Positions 33,098 through 43,711 of a stretch of DNA of 48,732 nucleotides are shown in pieces. Source of the DNA: Polysphondylium violaceum (Eukaryota; Evosea; Eumycetozoa; Dictyosteliales; Dictyosteliaceae); contig AJWJ01000127.1 in assembly GCA_000277445.1 (NCBI GenBank), forward strand, positions 1 to 48,732, written 5' to 3'. A model generated the notes under the pieces. That model did no database searches and had not been told where the DNA came from. It was given only the letters and a program-made list of their open reading frames with translations. The position numbers and the translations under genes were made by a program. How positions within the stretch are numbered: position 1 is the first letter of the stretch; each line of letters begins with the position of its first letter.

Positions 33098-33579
33098 GTC
33101 CCTCTATGTGCACCTTGTGTGTATAATATAAAGACAGTGTGTTGTTTACTCAAAGAGGCGCGCTGTTTTCAAGACAGTCTTAATTTATTTTGTGTGATTA
33201 ATTCGATATGGAAGGTTCTGAGTGGTTCGAAATGTGTGGGGTTGGCGCAAACATTTGCATAAAAAAATTTGATAAAAAATAAATTAAAAAAAAAAATCTC
33301 GATAAATTGAGGAGATGTGGGGGGATGAGGAAAAGGTGGGAAAAAAATGATGAAACTGCAAAGATTCAAATAAATGTTTCTTTACTTTTATTACTGCCAG
33401 TTTTTGGCCAACACTCTGATTTCTTTGAAATTAAATTATCTAGATAGATAGTGTGAATGATGAATGAGATAGACAGTATCGTATAGCTATATAGCTGTCT
33501 TCATTATGTGTTGTGTGTTGTGCTGGTATCGGATGATACGTGGTAGCGGGAGTATGTGTGCTGAGGGACACAGAGGGCT
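33098..33579. other. Intergenic with a 12-bp palindrome
   Basis: 482 bp between the start of the VIPAS39-like gene and the stop of the acidic-protein gene. AT-rich with a perfect palindrome AGCTATATAGCT at 33485-33496 within GACAG...CTGTC outer arms, perhaps a 3'-end hairpin of the upstream gene. No gene recognised. Confidence 0.4.
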
Positions 33580-33993
33580 TTAATCTTGTTTCATTGAAAT
33601 ATCATCACCATCGTCGCTTTCATCGCTGTCTTCGTCACCTTCGTTTTCAGCATCTTGCATCTCCTTCATTTCCTTTTGAACGTCGGCGTCGTTGGGGTCC
33701 AGTGTCATGACATACTCCATGGTGATTTTGATATCGCCGCAATGACTGGGCACAAGACTACGTTCTTCGGTGGACAGCATCTTGTCGACACGGATAATAA
33801 CCAATGGCAACACAGGATTCTGTGCAGCACCTTTCAGGAGGATCTCATAGTACTCTAAATCCCATTTGTACTCGAATGGGAATTTCAGTGATTCCAAATA
33901 CTGTTGAATCTTGTCTCTTTTTTCTTGTTCCTGTGCGTCGACTGGATGTTGTTCTGTACTTGTACTTGTATTTGTATTTGTGCTGGTGTCCAT
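33580..33993 (-). CDS. Small acidic-tailed protein of unknown function
   Basis: ORF of 137 residues from the ATG at 33993 (MDTSTNTNTS); the open frame upstream begins only with TTG and includes a TTTTCAG that could be a splice acceptor, so a short 5' exon is not excluded. The N-terminus is Thr/Asn/Ser low complexity. The core (KRDKIQQYLESLKFPFEYKW, LEYYEILLKGAAQN, LPLVIIRVDKML) looks folded, and the last 35 residues are almost purely Glu/Asp (ENEGDEDSDESDDGDD). No signal or membrane segment. It is divergent from tubulin cofactor D with 98 bp between the starts. I do not recognise the family; an acidic chaperone-like or nucleolar role is conceivable only from composition. Confidence 0.7.
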   Translation of the reverse strand: MDTSTNTNTSTSTEQHPVDAQEQEKRDKIQQYLESLKFPFEYKWDLEYYEILLKGAAQNPVLPLVIIRVDKMLSTEERSLVPSHCGDIKITMEYVMTLDPNDADVQKEMKEMQDAENEGDEDSDESDDGDDISMKQD

Positions 33994-34091
33994 TGTATCT
34001 GTATCTGTATCTGTCGTCTGCGCCTGAAAAGATTTGTAAAAAATCAATGAATTTTTTTTTTTTAATTTAATTATTTCTGCGGGCGCATCAT
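33994..34091. promoter_or_regulatory. Compact divergent promoter, acidic protein / TBCD
   Basis: Only 98 bp lie between two divergent start codons, including an A/T run (34051-34064) and a short GC-richer block GCGGGCGCATCAT next to the TBCD start. Both genes must share it. Confidence 0.4.
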
Positions 34092-37000
34092 ATGAACATA
34101 CAAGCGCAGAATACTATGGAGTCGAATGTAGATTCCGCTTTACCTGATCAAGAGCCACAGACACAAGAACAGCAATACACATGTCAGAAAACATTTGTTC
34201 AAGAAGCAGATGAATTAAATGGCTTGGTGCAAAAACTAGTGAGTCTCAATCACAGATCCATAAAAGAGATAAAGAGTACATCTTTTAGAATCATTTATAT
34301 ATTGGAATTGTATTTGGAACAGTCTAATCTCCTCGATGCCCATTTAAAAGATTTGGTCACTCCATTAATCGATTTTATTAAAGTATCAATAATTAAGCAA
34401 CAAGAAGAACAACAAGAACAAGAGAATGATGAAATATATTTTAAATCATTGAGAGATTCTTTCAAGATACTATATGTGTTGACCAAGGTCAGAGGATTCA
34501 AAACTATCATTAAACTCTTTCCTCATGAAGTCACTGATTTAGTACCCGTTGTAAAGAGACTTGAAGTACAATATCAAAATTGGATAGACATCAAAATAGG
34601 TAGAGAAGAAAAGAATCAATTGTCACTTAAAAGCAATGATATGTATTTACCTTCATCTAACGAACAAGAAGAGACCATTGACGACAATAGTACTCAAGAA
34701 TCAGCAGAAATCATAGAGTTGGATAATAATAATGACAATACAACAATAGATAGTAAAACAGGTATGGTCAATGACAATGATAATAGAGATGAAATTACAA
34801 CATGGGAGGAGATCTATGTGTTGGGATTATGGATCTCATTGTTGGTTATTATTCCATTTAAGTTCACTGCCATTGATCCCATTGCCCAAACAGAGCAGGG
34901 AATCACCAATAGAATGGTTAGAATATGCAAACAAGGTCTCTCTGAAAACTCGAAAATACGTGAATCATTCTCAGAGTTGTTGGCCAAACTATTGATTAGA
35001 CCAGACATGAAGAAAGAACAAAAGGATTTCCTCGATTGGTGTTCAGAGGCGATAGATAGAGTCGTGGTGTCGTCCCAGTCCACAGACAATGTGCCTGGCC
35101 ATCAAGATGTTTTGCTGTTGGTTGGTATCTATAGCACCCTCGCATCCATGTTTAAAAAGGGTAATAGAATAGATTACCTTCCATTCCCCAGCAGACTCTA
35201 CCAAAAGGTTATCGAGGGCCATAGACTGAGTAGCCATGGGAGCGAGAGAATCATGAGCAAGATCTTCATTAAACTCGTGCAAAGAGTAGCAATCATTATG
35301 CTGCCCCCTGTCTCGGGATCATGGAGATACCAAAAGCTAATTAAACCTTTGCTCCTAAAGAATGATCTCTCGGTCAGACAAATTGGCAATAATAACGCGC
35401 ATGCTGACGAACAAGAAGAAGACGATGTGGATATACCCCAAGAGATTGACGAGATTCTGGAACTGGTATTGGGCGGATTAAAAGACAAAGACACCATTGT
35501 CCGTTGGACCAGCGCCAAGGGAATTGGTAGAATCGTCAGCTTGCTTCCCAAAGAGATGGGCGACCAAGTGATTCAGGTTATCATTGACTTGTTTGAAAAG
35601 GATGAAACTCTCGACGCCGATCCATCTGCCTGGCATGGCGCCTGTCTGGCTCTGGCCGAGTTGTCCCGTCGTGGGCTACTCCTTCCCGAGCGTTTGGATC
35701 AAGTAGTTCCCTTGCTTGTTAGATCGCTGTTTTTCGATATCCTCAAAGGCACCTATAGCGTAGGCTCCCATGTCCGTGATTCTGCATGCTACCTCTCTTG
35801 GGCCTTGGCGAGAACATATCACCATTCTGTGCTCTCAAAGTATCTCGACAGTATCTCGCAAAGTCTTGTAGTCACATCTCTGTTTGACAGAGAGATCAAT
35901 TGCCGTAAATCTGCTTCGGCCGCCTTCCAAGAGCTCGTTGGTCGTCACCAAGGCTCTGTGCCCCACGGCATTGATATTGTGACCACAGCAGACTTTTTTG
36001 CCGTTGGTAATCGTAAAAACTCGTTCACCAATATAGCTCTCTTTATCGCCTCCTACCCCGAGTACTATGAATCCATTGTTGCTCATTTGGCTAAATTCAA
36101 AGTCTATCACTGGGATCTGGAAATCCGTGAATTGGCCGCCAAGTCGATAAAACTCATGACCAACATCAATCCTCAATACATAGTAGAAAAGGTCCTTCCA
36201 ACATTAATCTCCTCCATTCGATCAGATCTTATTCCCGTCAGACACGGTGGCTCAATTACAATCTCTGACATTCTCATTAGTTTACAAGAAAATAATCAAA
36301 CTCAACTTTTATCCTCCAATATAAAGTATAGAATACTCTATGAAATCAAAGATACCAAAAATGAAAAGCTATACAAAGGAAAAGGTGGTGCTTTAATCAG
36401 ATTGGCCATGTGTAGATTAATTTATTCAATATGTCTCTTGGAATTCCCACTAGACATTGATTTAAAACAAGTATTTGAATCGGACCAACAACAAAACTCT
36501 GAAAGCAAAAATGAAAAATCAACCAACCAATCACGTATTCAAGCACTAAGAGCTAAAATATCAATGCAAAAATCAATTTCCAATAGAACCTCACTCAACA
36601 ACCCTTCTCTTCCAAGCCAACAGCAATCCAACAATAGCAATATTCCATTTGATATATTATTAAATTATTTAAAAGAAAACTTAATTCATCCAAATGAAGA
36701 CGTACAAAAACAAGCATCTGTATCTTTTAAACTTTTCTTTGAAAACTATATGGTCCAAGATAAACGAGCCCAGCTCCAAGAGATGGTGAAATATTATTGC
36801 AAAACTTTAATTTCTGATCCAAACAATTCAGCTCGTCGTGGCTCTGCTCTAGTTTTGGGTGTTTTACCATTCAAGTTTATGAATTGCACTGAAAATTTGA
36901 TCAATAACATATTGGATTCATTAATTAAATCAATGTTTGAAGATTCACCTTTGCTCAAAGATATTGAAACCAGAGTCAATGCAATTCATTCAATTCAATC

Positions 37001-38452
37001 GATTGGTTCATTTTTATTGGATCAAGAGTATCATAACAAGAGCGATAGTCAATTATCAAGTAGCTTTAGAAATCAAATATTTATTGAAAAGCTTTGGAAT
37101 CCTTTAATTAAAGCCACTGGTGATTATTCCATTGATAAAAGAGGTGATATTGGATCTTGGGTAAGAGAACTCTCTTGTAAAGTCCTTTATCACTTGGTGT
37201 CCATAATTAATTCTACAATTCAAATAGATTCCAATCAAGGTAGAGAATTAATTGATCAATCCCGCTTAACCAATCTCTTGTGTATATTATTTAAATTATC
37301 TGCTGAAAAGTTGGATAAAATTAGAGATGTAGTATGTAACATTATACATAAACTCTTGTGGATCAAGCCTTCTCTTGAAAATTTAATTATCGACCATCAA
37401 AAGTTGATAAATATATTTGTAGAATTTCCATCAAGTCATTTTAATTGGTTTAGAACAAATGAATCTTTTCCATTATTATGTATGATTTTACAATTTGATA
37501 CCTATAGAAATCCTTTTCTTGAAGGTTTATTTTCTTCAATTGGAGGTGCTTCAAAATATTTGGTAAGTTTTGTTTTTTTATTATTTTTTATTATTGTTAT
37601 TAATATTTATTTCTTTATAGGTTGATGATTCAATTGCATCTATCTTATTTTATTTTGATTCTAGTGAAAAAGACTCAAATGAATTTAACCAAAAAATTAT
37701 CAATTTTTCAAATTCAATGATTAAAATATTGGAAATACCGAATGAAAAGTATAATTTATCAACAATTAAATCTGTTTTTAAATTAATAGAAACTAAAAGA
37801 TTTGATTATTTATTAAATTCAAAGTAAGTAAAATATATATTTTTTTTTATATAAATACATTTATTAATTTAATATTTTTCTATAGTCCTGAAATATTAGA
37901 AAGAATAGTATATTTATGTAAAGAAAAAATCAAGAAATTAAATGATATTTATTTATTATTACATTCAATACCTTTGTAAGTAAAAATATAATATTTCTAA
38001 AAAATGAATTTTAAATATTAATATTTAAATAATTATATAGATTTTCTTATTTCTTGATAGAATTTAAGGATAATAAAAATATTTTAGATTTATCCAATCA
38101 AGCATTACTTTCAATGGTATCAAATACAAAATTCCCTAAAGTTAGAAAATTGGCAAGTTTAGAATTATGTAAATCTAAATTTTTATCAGTAAATTCAAAA
38201 CATTTATTATATTCCACTCAATGGGATCAAGACATTGAAGTAATAATTAATCAAATCGAACAACTTTATCTTTCATTTAATTATCCAATTCCTAAACATC
38301 TATCGGCATCAATAACCAAAGAACCATCAACTTCTATCACTACTAAAGAACCTGAACCAATTATTTCACACAAAGATGAACAACCAACCACCGTTGTAAA
38401 TAATAATTTAGAAATTGTCCCAGAAGATTCAAATGATTTAATGGAGATTTAA
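34092..38452 (+). CDS. tbcD: Tubulin-folding cofactor D
   Basis: Four exons, 34092-37562, 37621-37823, 37886-37975 and 38041-38452, with GTAAGT donors throughout, give 1,391 residues (human TBCD 1,192). Cofactor D captures beta-tubulin and, with cofactors C and E and ARL2, drives assembly of the alpha/beta dimer in the cytosol. Diagnostic blocks: VRGFKTIIKLFPHEV, LGLWISLLVIIPF, VRWTSAKGIGRIVSLLP, AWHGACLALAELSRRGLLLP, FDREINCRKSASAAFQE and HGIDIVTTADFFAVGNR, all nearly superimposable on the human protein. The whole chain is HEAT-repeat helical. Dictyostelid-style Asn/Gln/Ser inserts lie near residues 190-240 and 800-860, and the C-terminus is a Thr/Glu/Pro-rich tail. It converges on the EF-G2 gene, 70 bp away. 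Confidence 0.95.
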
Positions 38453-38521
38453 AAAAAGATTTACTTTTCCTAAATAAATATTTATATACAAAAAAGTTAT
38501 TTATTTATTTCGTTCATTTCT

Positions 38522-40833
38522 TTAATAACCTCTAATTTCTTTTAAAACCTTTTCTTTTTCATTATTTGAAACTTGGCCATAATTTAAAAATTCCATATTG
38601 AATGAAGCATTGCCGCTGGAAAGACTACGAAGTTGAGTTGCATAACCAATCATTTCCTTTAATGGTACAACGGCAGAGATGATATGAACATTCTTTTCCA
38701 TGCCGACTTCATTAATGGTAGCTCTTCTTTGTCTAGAGAGATCTGATAATACACCGCCTAAATATTTTTCATCGACACTCAATTCAATTTTCATCATTGG
38801 CTCCAAAATGACTGGGTGGGCCATTTCACCAAGTTTTAAAAATGCTTTAATGGTAGAGGTACGGAAGGCTGCTGCTGGTGATTCGGTTTCAGAGATATAA
38901 TTGATCTTATCGATGGTAACCTTGGTGTCGACTACTGGGAAACCTAAAGGAAGGCCTCTTTGGAATGCACTTTCCAGACCCTCAGTGATAGCATCCTTGA
39001 TTCTGTCCAAAACAAATTTCTCCATGCTGTCAATGAGCTCTTGGTCGAGATTAAATACAATCTCATTTCCAGCGCCTGGTTGGTTGGGTTCAAGATTGAT
39101 GCTAATGCCTGAAAAGAATGACTTGACTCCACTGCCAGTTTGAACATCAAATGACTGTTGAATATGTTCTCCAACGGGACAAGTGATAGTGCCCTTGTAG
39201 GATACTTGCATTTTACCCATTCTGGTATTGATCTTGAAATGGTTATCGAGACGGTCCTTGATGATCTCCAAATGCAACTCACCCATACCGCTGATTAAAA
39301 TCTGTTGATCATCTGTGACTTGGAATTGGAATGATGGATCTTCTTTTTGGACAATAGCGAGGATATTCAAGAGCTCTGGAATCTCTCCCTCTGATTCTGC
39401 TTCAAGTGTGCAGAAAAACACTGGAGGAGGTGCTTGAATGCCTTTGAGGACAAGTTTGGGGGCCTTTTCGTTATCCAATACCAAAGTATCACCTGTGCAA
39501 ACATTTTTCAATCCAAGCAAGGCACCAATATCGCCAGCTTTTAACTCTGTAATCTCTTCCATTTCGTTGGCAGACACCTGCATGAGTTTGTTGAGTCTTT
39601 CCTTTTGTTTTCTAGTCGAGTTGTAAATATTTGATCCACTCTTTAAAATACCTGAATACACTCTGGTGTATACAATCAAACCTCTCTTTTTATCGTGAAC
39701 GACTTTGAATGCCAAAGCAACGAGATTTCCTTTGGTGGTGCTATCGACAACCACAGATTTACCTTGAGGGTCTTTGGCAACGGGTGGATCACGATCAATT
39801 GGCGAAGGGAGATAATCAACGACGCCATCCAATACTTGTTGGACACCTTTATTCTGAAGCGAAGATCCAAAAAGGACTGGAACACCCTTCATTTGCATGG
39901 TCACACGTCTGAGTGCTTGTTTGATTTGTGTGTTGTTGATCTTTTCAATGTCGCCATCGTTTTCCAAGTATAATTGAAGCATCTCTTCGTCCATATCAGA
40001 GAGCTTTTGAATGAGTTCATTACGCTTTTCAAATGCCTTGTCACGAATCTCGCTGCCAAACTCGCTGAGCTCCTGTCTCTCGATCACCTCTCCTTTCTCA
40101 CCATTCCACGACAAAACCTTTTGATCAATCAAATCAATGACATATTCAAACGAGGGACCTGCAGAGACGGGATACTGGATTGGAATGGGAACGGTTTGTA
40201 AACGATCAACCATCATCTTTAATGTCTTTTCCATTGTTGCACCCTCTCTATCCATCTTGTTGACAAATGCAATTCTAGGTACTTTGTATCTCTCTGATTG
40301 ATTCCACACAGTGATAGATTGAGCTTGTACACCAGCCACAGCGTCAAAAATGGCAACACTGCCATCCATAACTCTAACTGATCTCTCTACTTCAACAGTA
40401 AAATCCACATGGCCTGGTGTATCAACGATATTGATTCTATGTTCATTCCAAGGAATGGTTACAGTTGCAGCACCAATAGTAATACCTCTTTCTCTTTCTA
40501 ATTTTAAATAATCCATAACAGTATCACCTTTATGTACCTCACCGATTCTATTAATTGATCCTGAATAATATAACATTCTTTCACATGTTGTTGTCTATTT
40601 AAAAAATGTATTATTATTATTATTGGCCCTAATACCACTACACTAGGCTATTCAAACATACATACTTTACCAGCATCTACATGGGCAATAATACCAATGT
40701 TTCTGTATTTATTTAATTCACTTGTTACTTTTTTATTTATATTTGAAAATGTACTAAAACATCTATGATGAACAGAGTTTAGTGATGGAAACGCTTGACT
40801 TAGTCTAAACGTTGATGTTAAACCCTTTAACAT
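38522..40833 (-). CDS. gfm2: Mitochondrial elongation factor G2 (ribosome-recycling GTPase)
   Basis: Exons 40666-40833 and 38522-40594; the intron lies inside the P-loop (AHVDAGK|TTTCERM). 746 residues. Residues 1-35 are basic and Ser/Phe-rich (MLKGLTSTFRLSQAF...HHRCFSTF), a mitochondrial presequence. GTPase motifs: G1 AHVDAGKTT, G2 ERERGITI, G3 DTPGH, G4 NKMD. Blocks GDTVMDYLKLERERG, IFDAVAGVQAQSITVW, LPSPIDR and KVVHDKKRGLIVYTRVYSG match the EF-G2 (GFM2/Mef2) branch better than translocating EF-G1. EF-G2 splits the mitochondrial ribosome with recycling factor after termination. Domains II to V follow, ending LRSLSSGNASFNMEFLNYG. The EF-G1/EF-G2 decision is from memory of the human sequences. 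Confidence 0.9.
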
Positions 40834-41304
40834 TTTCTTATTAATTAATGATTAATAGCAATATTATAAAATGCAATGAAAAAAATCTGAAATGATCAAA
40901 AAAAACCGAAAAAAAAAAATAATCATCAATCAGCACTGAATTTAAATGACAAAATTGAAAATGATCACTTTTAAGAAAACTTACCATGAAACACTTTCAA
41001 ATGATTTACCATTTTTGTGTTCATAGTTGTCATTTGAAGAGTATATATATATAGATATCCCCACCTTTAATCTCAAGATAAACACCGGAACTGAAAAAAA
41101 GAAACTCCTCTATAAAGAAGTTTTTTTTTTCAGATCCATCTCTTATCTTGAGAGTACTCTTCAAAAATCCCTAAGGTCCAACAGAGAATCATTGTTGCTA
41201 TTGTGTAGGAGGTAAAAAAACAAATGAATTTTAATTTTTTTCTCATTTTCAAAAAAATGACCCTCTGAAATTTTTTCAAAGTTTTTCATCGCAAAAAGCA
41301 ATTT
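40834..41304. promoter_or_regulatory. Divergent promoter region, gfm2 / MYG1
   Basis: 471 bp between divergent starts of two genes whose products both look mitochondrial. It contains A/T homopolymers, GTATATATATATAGATATCCCC at about 41041-41062 (TATA-like) and T-runs at 41121-41130. No gene; shared regulation is plausible but unproven. Confidence 0.4.
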
Positions 41305-42566
41305 ATGTTTTATCTCAAAAGATCCATTCAATCTACATATTTTCAAGGACTAAGATCATTTACATCGATGACTAATAAAACTATTTGCACTCATTCTGGA
41401 AACTTTCATGCTGATGAAGCATTGGCTTGTTTTTTATTAAAACTTACACCAAAATATAAAGATGCCAGTATGTAGTTCACACAACACACGATACGCACAA
41501 TATACCGACTCTACACAGATAGAATAATATTAATCTAATATAAAAGATATCGTTAGAAGTAGAGATAAAAAAGTAATTGACGCAGCTGATATTGTCGTTG
41601 ATGTGGGTGCTGAATATGATGTTGAGAAGCAAAGATTCGATCACCATCAAGCAAGCTTTACTGATACCTTTGACGACAAACATCAAATCAAACTCAGCTC
41701 TGCTGGTTTAATTTACAAACACTTTGGTAAAGAAATCATAAAGAATAGATTAGAAATCAACGACTCTTTGACTGAAGTTATTTTCCAAAAATTATATAAT
41801 GTAACTATAGATACAAGGGTGGTGATGACCGATACACAAAGTATGATGAATACATACTAATATACCAATACCAACGCATCATAGTCAATGATTGAGGAAT
41901 TGGATGGCATTGATAATGGTGTTGAAAGATACCCTAGCGACATTACACCCAAATATGAATCCAACTTAAATATTACATCCATGATCAGAGCCTTGAATCC
42001 CGAATGGAATGAGCCACAAACTGATGAGATTATAAATGCTCAATTTGAAAAGGCTATGAAGCTCATGGGCGACGTCTTTTTACAAAAATTAGACTTCTAT
42101 GGCAAGAGCTGGTTACCCGCCAGAACCATTGTCGAGGATGCAATCAACTTTAGAAAAGATGTCCATTCCTCCGGTGAGATCATTGTGTTGGAACACTTTT
42201 GTCCATGGAAAGATCATCTCTACAGTTTAGAGAAATCAATGGAGATCAAAACTCCAATTAAATTTGTCCTCTTTGCCGATACTGCTGGCAGTTGGAGAAT
42301 CCAAGCTGTCAATGTCAACAGTCATTCATTCTCTCTCAGACAACCAATCGGTCCACCAGAGTGGAGAGGTAAAAGAGATGAAGAGTTGAGTGCCATCAGT
42401 GGTATTGATAATTGTGTATTTGTTCGTAAGTATTCTTGTCTATTAATACAATTGTCTTCATTCATACGTATACTAACTGCCCCTATCCTACACAGATGCA
42501 AATGGTTTTATTGGAGGTAACAATAATAAAGATGGTGCTTTGTTGATGGCTATCAGATCTTTATAA
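41305..42566 (+). CDS. MYG1-family DHH exonuclease
   Basis: Four exons, 41305-41467, 41547-41800, 41885-42425 and 42496-42566, give 342 residues (human MYG1 376). MYG1 proteins are DHH-type metal-dependent 3'-5' RNA exonucleases acting in nucleus/nucleolus and mitochondria. Seen here: THSGNFHADEALACF, the second metal motif DIVVDVG, and FDHHQASF (the DHH motif), then SSAGLIYKHFGKEI, LDGIDNGVERYP, SWRIQAVNV, GPPEWRGKRDEEL and the final HANGFIGGN, all family hallmarks. The first ATG gives a 21-residue basic leader (MFYLKRSIQSTYFQGLRSF) before the second Met (MTNKTICTH): a likely mitochondrial signal, with a possible second start for the nuclear form. Confidence 0.92.
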
Positions 42567-42610
42567 TGTTAATAAATATCTTGTGTTTGGTCTAGTTATT
42601 AATAATGTTT

Positions 42611-43711
42611 TTATTTAATCATCTTTAAAATGTTGTCTAAATTATCAATTTCTACTTGATATTGTTCTTTGTCTTTGTTCAAGAGAGAGAGTCTTTGATT
42701 GATGAGGGATTTACAATTTGAATCTTTACAGTATTGAATTATATTTTGATCTTTGGAGGCCAATAGTTGATAGAGACCAAGTTCTGCTTTTTCGACCATG
42801 ATGATTTGTGCGTGAGAATGTTCTTTTTGTTGATTGAATGCCGAGATGAGGTTGATGAATCCCTCGACGATACCGTATTCCAAACTCTTGCCAACCAATG
42901 GTGGGAAGGCAATAAATAATTTAGTCAAGAAAAAGCATGCTTTGGTGATACCTGCAACGCTGTTGTCGACAACGACCGGTGTGGACGAGTCGGTGAGGAA
43001 GAGGTCGACTTGTGGCGACAAGAATGTGGTGGCAAGCTTGACAATGATCTCGAGTTTGTGGGAATCCATGTTGGCACGGTTGTCGTAGCCAAAGATACTG
43101 GAGATCAGTGAGAGATACTTTTCTCTACAAATCGACACAGTCTCTTTGGACAACATGTTGATGCACTTGTCCAACACGCCGATCGAGTCATAGTACTGTT
43201 GTATGGTGGGCTCGCTTTGAGCAACAATAGCCAAACATGTGGCACTCTCTGCACGAATACCGCTCTCTTCGCTCTCGAGCAAGTTGACCAGTATCGGTAT
43301 GCCGCCGAGCTTGATGAGGTCGCCGGCATTGTCCAAATCCTCAATATAAAACTCTAGTTGTTGAAGCGAGCTGATCACCATCGAGTTGGTGGTCTTCTCC
43401 TCTTGTATCAAATCCAGTATCTTTTTCATTCTCTTTGCGTCATCCTCTAGATTATCAAATGCCTGTCTAAGCCACTCATAGTCTTTTGGATCTCTATCAA
43501 CTGGCAACACAGTGTCTTGTAAATTGGGTGAATCTGAATGTGTGAGACAAAACTTTAACAACCCACTGCCTATATCTCTTGGTAACTTGTACTCTGATAT
43601 CTTTTTAGCCTTTGTTTTGTTGTCTGTTGTCTCTGTACTGTTGCTATTACTATTACTATCATCCTCCTTCTTTTCTTCTTTCTTTTTAGTGATTGGTGCT
43701 CCTAAATACAT
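42611..43711 (-). CDS. Hsp70 nucleotide-exchange factor, HspBP1/Fes1 type
   Basis: Single exon, 366 residues. HspBP1/Fes1 proteins wrap the Hsp70 ATPase lobe with armadillo repeats and release ADP in the cytosol. Family marks: GLLKFCLTHSDS near residue 50, PVDRDPKDYEWLRQAFDNLE (matching the PERREWL region), SSLQQLEFYIEDLDNAGDLI with KLGGIPILVNLLESEESGIR, then ARM repeats with ATCLAIVAQSEPTIQQYY. Residues 8-38 are a Lys/Glu/Asp/Ser/Asn-rich insert typical of dictyostelids. The C-terminal part beyond about 230 is longer than in yeast Fes1 and nearer HspBP1. The gene lies 45 bp from the convergent MYG1 stop. Confidence 0.88.
   Translation of the reverse strand: MYLGAPITKKKEEKKEDDSNSNSNSTETTDNKTKAKKISEYKLPRDIGSGLLKFCLTHSDSPNLQDTVLPVDRDPKDYEWLRQAFDNLEDDAKRMKKILDLIQEEKTTNSMVISSLQQLEFYIEDLDNAGDLIKLGGIPILVNLLESEESGIRAESATCLAIVAQSEPTIQQYYDSIGVLDKCINMLSKETVSICREKYLSLISSIFGYDNRANMDSHKLEIIVKLATTFLSPQVDLFLTDSSTPVVVDNSVAGITKACFFLTKLFIAFPPLVGKSLEYGIVEGFINLISAFNQQKEHSHAQIIMVEKAELGLYQLLASKDQNIIQYCKDSNCKSLINQRLSLLNKDKEQYQVEIDNLDNILKMIK

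Noticed and set aside
32676-33131. 151-codon plus-strand frame opposite the VIPAS39-like gene
   Set aside because: It consists mainly of Val, Leu and Asp runs, which are the reverse complement of the Asn/Thr low-complexity codons on the minus strand.
38522-40833. Assignment as translocating mitochondrial EF-G1
   Set aside because: Blocks around G2-G4 and domain II (GDTVMDYLKLERERG, KVVHDKKRG) fit the EF-G2 branch better; a tree would settle it.
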